A stretch of 64,000 nt of DNA, from the NCBI RefSeq assembly GCF_021018805.1, contig NC_086249.1:78518472-78582471 (forward strand), read 5' to 3'. Under the pieces are notes generated by a model. That model worked only from the letters and a program-made list of their open reading frames with translations. It did not search any database and had not been told where the DNA came from. The translations under genes and the position numbers were made by a program. Source of the stretch: Prinia subflava. Its lineage: Eukaryota; Chordata; Aves; Passeriformes; Cisticolidae. Positions within the stretch are counted from its first letter, which is position 1. The number at the start of each line of letters is the position of its first letter. Shown here piece by piece: positions 59,960 to 64,000 of the stretch.

Positions 59960-61160
59960 TATTGTTTTTTCTCTTATCACATATCCAAAGATAAACAGCA
60001 ATGTCCGCTTAAACATAAAAACATTAGTAAGGACTTGCTGAAAGTGTAGACCAGGTTAGGCTGCCACAGCTCCGGGCATTTAGGTCCATCCAGCAGAGAG
60101 GCTGAGCAGGTATTCTCAATGGGCAGCCCCACACCATAATTCAGTGCACATGAACACATAGCCAGGCCCAGAGAACAGCACAGGCAGGGCACAGTGCTCA
60201 CACATAAGCAAACAGCACTGATTGTCTTATCCTGGTCCCCCCTCTGGCTGATCAGAACCATAGGCTCTTAGTGGAGAGTACACACATTTATACAGAGTGG
60301 ATCACTCCAATAGTTAGCCTTAGACTCATACTTTATCCACTAGTTGTCTTGGACCCTTGGTTTTCCTACTTGGGGGTACTCAAGCATGTGAACCCACAGG
60401 GACAGACCCAAGAGCAGCTGCTGGAACTCAGAATTACATGAGCACACAGACACACACTCTCAGGGACCCCATGGTAGCAGATTTACAGACATCCAGATTG
60501 CCAGTAGCTGGCCCATTGATATTTTGGTCTCCTTTAGTTATCTCGTGAGCAGGCATGTAAAACAGTGTCTCTGGTACCCAGTCCAGACTGTAGTCTTATC
60601 TGTGGCCAATGCCAGATTCCAAAGTCTCTCCTGCTCTGGACCCTCTGGACCTTGCAGGCGCTCTATTTTCCCCAGTCTCTGTCCCAGACTCGTGGCCACT
60701 CCAGTAGTTGGCTCCTAATCCTCTTATACTACTCAGCATCTAGGCCAGCTTGATGTTTGCTAGTGATTTCTCACTGACACATCCACTCTGCTCACACACA
60801 CAGAGAACCCCCAACACACCTCTCCTGGTTTTCTCCGGCTGCTGGAACACAACTGCCTCTGACTTGTGGTTTTATGCCCATTACTGATGCTCAGACACCT
60901 ATACACCCTCACATGTACACAGAACAGAGTCCCTTCGCCCAGGAAAATAGTCAGAAGTGGATTTTAATGAGAAAACTGGAGAAACTGTGCTGATCGGGTT
61001 AACACGTGGGGAGACAGTGTCCATTAGCTCACCATGGTGGGTCTCACCCTGCCTGTGTTTCTGATCAGTCCTGTGATGGATCAGGGCAGGGCAGCCTGGG
61101 GCTCCTGGGGCTCCTGTATCTAGTAGGACCCTCTGTTGAAATGAGGCTCTAATCACATAA
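59960..61160 (-). mobile_element. possible decayed LTR-retrotransposon/ERV-derived segment
   Basis: This 1.2 kb block is clearly GC-richer than its flanks, with edges near 59960 and 61160, as expected of an inserted foreign segment. It has internal self-similarity: about 30 bases around 60305-60333 ('cactccaatagttagcc') resemble 60694-60722 ('cactccagtagttggct'). Several short open frames lie on the minus strand (59977-60261, 60899-61156), without a recognisable Gag, Pol or Env domain. I see no paired LTRs. An unrecognised avian repeat or a conserved element is the alternative. Confidence 0.3.
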
Positions 61161-62659
61161 CCTAATACTAATAATCTTCATCTTTTTGTTTGTCTGGTTT
61201 TGTTAAATAACTTGCAGACTGCAGCATTCTGGCTGCTGACAGACTTGCAATTGTTGCTGTTCCTAACTCTGTAATGCAGCCCTGACTTCACCGGAATGTA
61301 TAAAACTTTGGCTACTGAATTGAATGCTCAATTACTTTGAATAAGTGTGCACCAGTTTGCTCCCAGAGTATCCACTGGCCCACACCTCACCTCCTCTGAG
61401 AAAGCAGATGCACAGAATTAAAGCAGAAAATAACTCCTCCAGGGAATTCCTTTCCTTGCATTTTTTAAATCAGGAGAAAAACCTGCCATTCCAAGTTTGC
61501 AGTTTCTCAACTAAACCCACTATTTTTATTAGTAATCTCCAGCACTCCACCCATTTTCTTAATCTTCTACAAGCCTTACCTTTTCAATTACCTATGCATT
61601 TCGGGATAAGGAAAAATGTTATTATGAGCTTTTGCATATGGCTGTATATCACTTAGCATTCCAATAGCTCTTCATGCCCCTGTAGTATCCAAACAATTAG
61701 AAAAAGCTGGCATGTAGGAGTTCCAGAGAAGTTTTTAGCTGCTGAAATTAGCAAAATTACTGATTGACTTTATTATAAATAAACAGATGAGAGTCATAGT
61801 GGCAGGCAATTTCTCAGTCCTTTATTGCTATTTAGACTATGCCCCTTCATGCTGAAAAGATACCAGAAAGAAATCCACAGCACATTTTATTAGTAAGTCT
61901 CTTTTACTCTCCAGGAAATCTATCAAGAGACTAGGTCTACTCTATAAGTCTATCCAAACATTTTAATAGGATCCCACTCAGCATTTTCCTAAAATGAGGA
62001 CGGATTTTGGCTGAGCCCAAATGAGGATCAGGAAGTTCCTCCATGAACATAAGCGAGAGTGCTGATAGAAGCTATGACTGACTGAGACTGGAGGTTCACA
62101 ATTGCACAGAGATTTCTGGCTCTTCTCCAGCTTCCAGGATGGAGTCTGCCAACTTGGCAGGCTGGAGAACTCACTATGGCAATTTTTCAAATGGGAGAAA
62201 TGGTCCAAGGAGGAGCTGTAATTCCATATAAACTGTCCAGAACTGATGACAGGGGCCTCTGCTTCCAACAATCTGGCCAAGAACTGAGTGAATCACTGTG
62301 TCCAACTGAAGATGGACAGTGTATTTATGGAATTCCTGTGGGCATTCACTGTGCAACTACAGCCAAATTGTTAATGTAACTGCAGCTTACAGTTGGAGAG
62401 GGTGATGTCTGGGATTTTCTGGATGTCAGAGCCCGGAAGTTTCTTTGAATTCTCATAGGTGTGAGGTCATTGAACTATGTTTTCAAAAGTAGCAGTTTTG
62501 AGCTTCTTCTTATTGGTTCACTTTAAATGGGGATTTAATTTCCAGAAATTTTCGCTGCAATTTATAACACTATCACTCACCTTAAAATAATTTGTAAGTT
62601 TTTTGAAAGCCTGGAGAACATCCTTCCTCATCTCTCTAAATAAGAAAAATAAGAGACCC
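61161..62659. other. unique non-coding stretch
   Basis: Mixed composition. Open frames at 61345-61656 (plus) and 61978-62280 (minus) are about 100 codons and unrecognisable. A 'gtataaaac' TATA-like string occurs near 61298 but nothing else indicates a promoter. Confidence 0.5.
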
Positions 62660-62842
62660 TGTCAGAGGCTTTATTCTATCTAAAGCCATAGGAGGAGTGG
62701 TTGAGGTTCAAGAAACATTTGAGCAATGCTCCCAGACACACAGTGTGACTCTTGGGGATATCCTATTCAGGGCTAAGACTTAGATTAAATGATCTTTGTG
62801 GGTCCCTTCCAACTCAGAATAGTCTGTGATTCCCCGATTCTG
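62660..62842 (+). mobile_element. CR1 3' fragment
   Basis: Ends with 'aaatgatctttgtgggtccc', then 'ttccaactcagaatagtc' and 'tgtgattccccgattctgt', a clear CR1-type 3' terminus. Upstream, 'ggagtggttgaggttcaaga' and 'aacatttgagcaatgctccc' match the 3' part of a subfamily with 'tggttgaggttcaagaaacg...'. The left boundary is uncertain. No coding part remains. Confidence 0.85.
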
Positions 62843-64000
62843 TAAATCTTCCTGAAGTTTTTCCCTGTTCAAGTTGAGATGGACTTGATGCATCCAGAAA
62901 AATTTTCATTCTTGCACAAGCATGATAACCTTGACAAATTTGCTCAGTTAAATTTAGCTAGAGTAACATGACTTAATCATAAACCCTACTCTGAACACCC
63001 TGTACAGATTTCAAATATGAGACATAGGAACTTCTGTTATTTCTTGAAGTTTCACAAGGAGGAGGAAAATATTTTCACAAAAAGGAAAAAAATTGCACAA
63101 CAGTTACTGCTTAATGAAACAGAAAATAATGCAATTAATACCTTACTGGCTGTAGAGAGTCAGAAGGTCAAAATTCAACACCAGCTTTGTCTGCCAGTTA
63201 GACTAAATTGGTCTCACCCACACAATCAGCAAATCTTCTGTAACAATGAGACCTCATGGCATGTACCATGAAACTTTTGTTTACTCATCTAAATTTGGAA
63301 GTGTTCAAGAATATATGTTCTTTTTTTCTTAATGCTTTCATGTGTTTCCTACACTTGCTTGTCTCACAGGAATTTAGATCTGTTGCTTACAACTATGAGG
63401 TACTAAAAGTTTGATGTAGAACTTTTCTTAATAGTGTTTACAAAAATCCTACATCATTTATATTAAAGAAGAAAATAAAATATTGCTGTTATCACTTTCA
63501 AACAGCACCAAAGAGATTGATGCATGTGTTCATTCAAGCTGCTAAGTGTAGCATATCCCAACCCAGTCAAATTCCTTAATACATATTTTTCTTACTTATA
63601 GTATGCTCAGTTCCTCATAGGACTTCAAGGTCACTTTTGTCACTGTTTATTTATTTCTTTCCCAAGAGCAAGAATATTCTGTAATATATTTTCTGATTAT
63701 CTACAAGCTCACTGTTATAAAAAGTTGTTGTTATATTTTTCTGTAGCCTAAAAATAGTGAGAAATAGAAAGTCCTGCTGGAAGTGAGTGTCTGACATTCC
63801 AGCACCTTCAGCTGGAGAGAATTGGAGATGTAAAGGCAACCTGCACAGGCCCTTGTTAAAAGCAAAATAATAACATCCAGAGGGAGAGAGAATGAAGGAT
63901 AGCACATCCAAGGCATTTTGAAGAAGTTTAGCACACCTACCAATACTATATACATAATTTAATTTCCCCACAGGGCCATAGAGCTCAGCATGGTATAATG
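62843..64000. other. AT-rich non-coding stretch to window end
   Basis: No recognised gene or repeat. The frames at 63017-63271 (plus) and the overlapping minus frames at 63651-63971 are unrecognisable. Confidence 0.55.

Noticed and set aside
1..64000. tRNA, snRNA, rRNA and CRISPR signals
   Set aside because: Scanning for B-box-like GGTTCRANTCC, U6-like starts and regularly spaced direct repeats by eye gave nothing convincing. A covariance-model search would be needed to exclude diverged copies.

Overview
This window looks like AT-rich, gene-poor nuclear DNA from a bird, quite possibly a passerine. The main evidence is a set of CR1 (chicken repeat 1) non-LTR retrotransposon fragments. They have the diagnostic avian 3' end: 'cccttccaac' followed by 'gattctgtg' on the plus strand, or 'atcatagaatca' on the minus strand. 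There are also very old MIR-like and palindromic MITE-like relics, and no sign of Alu, B1 or L1. The species assignment is inference.

I support no complete protein-coding gene, tRNA, rRNA or CRISPR array. All open frames are short (at most about 150 codons). None shows a recognisable cellular domain, and many are created by poly-T, poly-A or CR1 sequence. The only protein homology I recognise is the C-terminal part of the CR1 ORF2 reverse transcriptase on the minus strand at 38801-38998, which carries the FADD catalytic motif. The window is therefore either intergenic (a gene desert) or part of a very large intron, and the sequence alone does not decide between these.

Layout: 1-2389 is unique sequence with a poly-T/TTTC tract. 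2390-2660 is a CpG-retaining block that may be conserved. 3586-3610 is a CA microsatellite. 5780-7446 is GC-richer and ends in a 47-base poly-A with an upstream AATAAA. 7770-11215 holds ancient relics: two MIR-like pieces, a 9-bp minisatellite, two palindromic MITE-like elements and an old CR1 tail. A CR1 lies at 12790-13298. A young-looking long inverted repeat with internal direct repeats spans 15409-17247. A second conserved-looking block is at 18480-18760. 19300-32200 is mostly featureless AT-rich DNA. 32240-32800 is a GC/CpG-richer block. CR1 copies follow at 38132-39068, 41390-41890 and 50007-50510 (all minus strand) and at 62660-62842 (plus strand). 59330-59860 is a third conserved-looking block, and 59960-61160 is a GC-richer, possibly endogenous-retrovirus-derived segment.

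No genes are seen working together here. The most distinctive structure is the inverted repeat at 15409-17247, with arms of about 250 bp that are roughly 95% identical by eye. I found no convincing new biological system.
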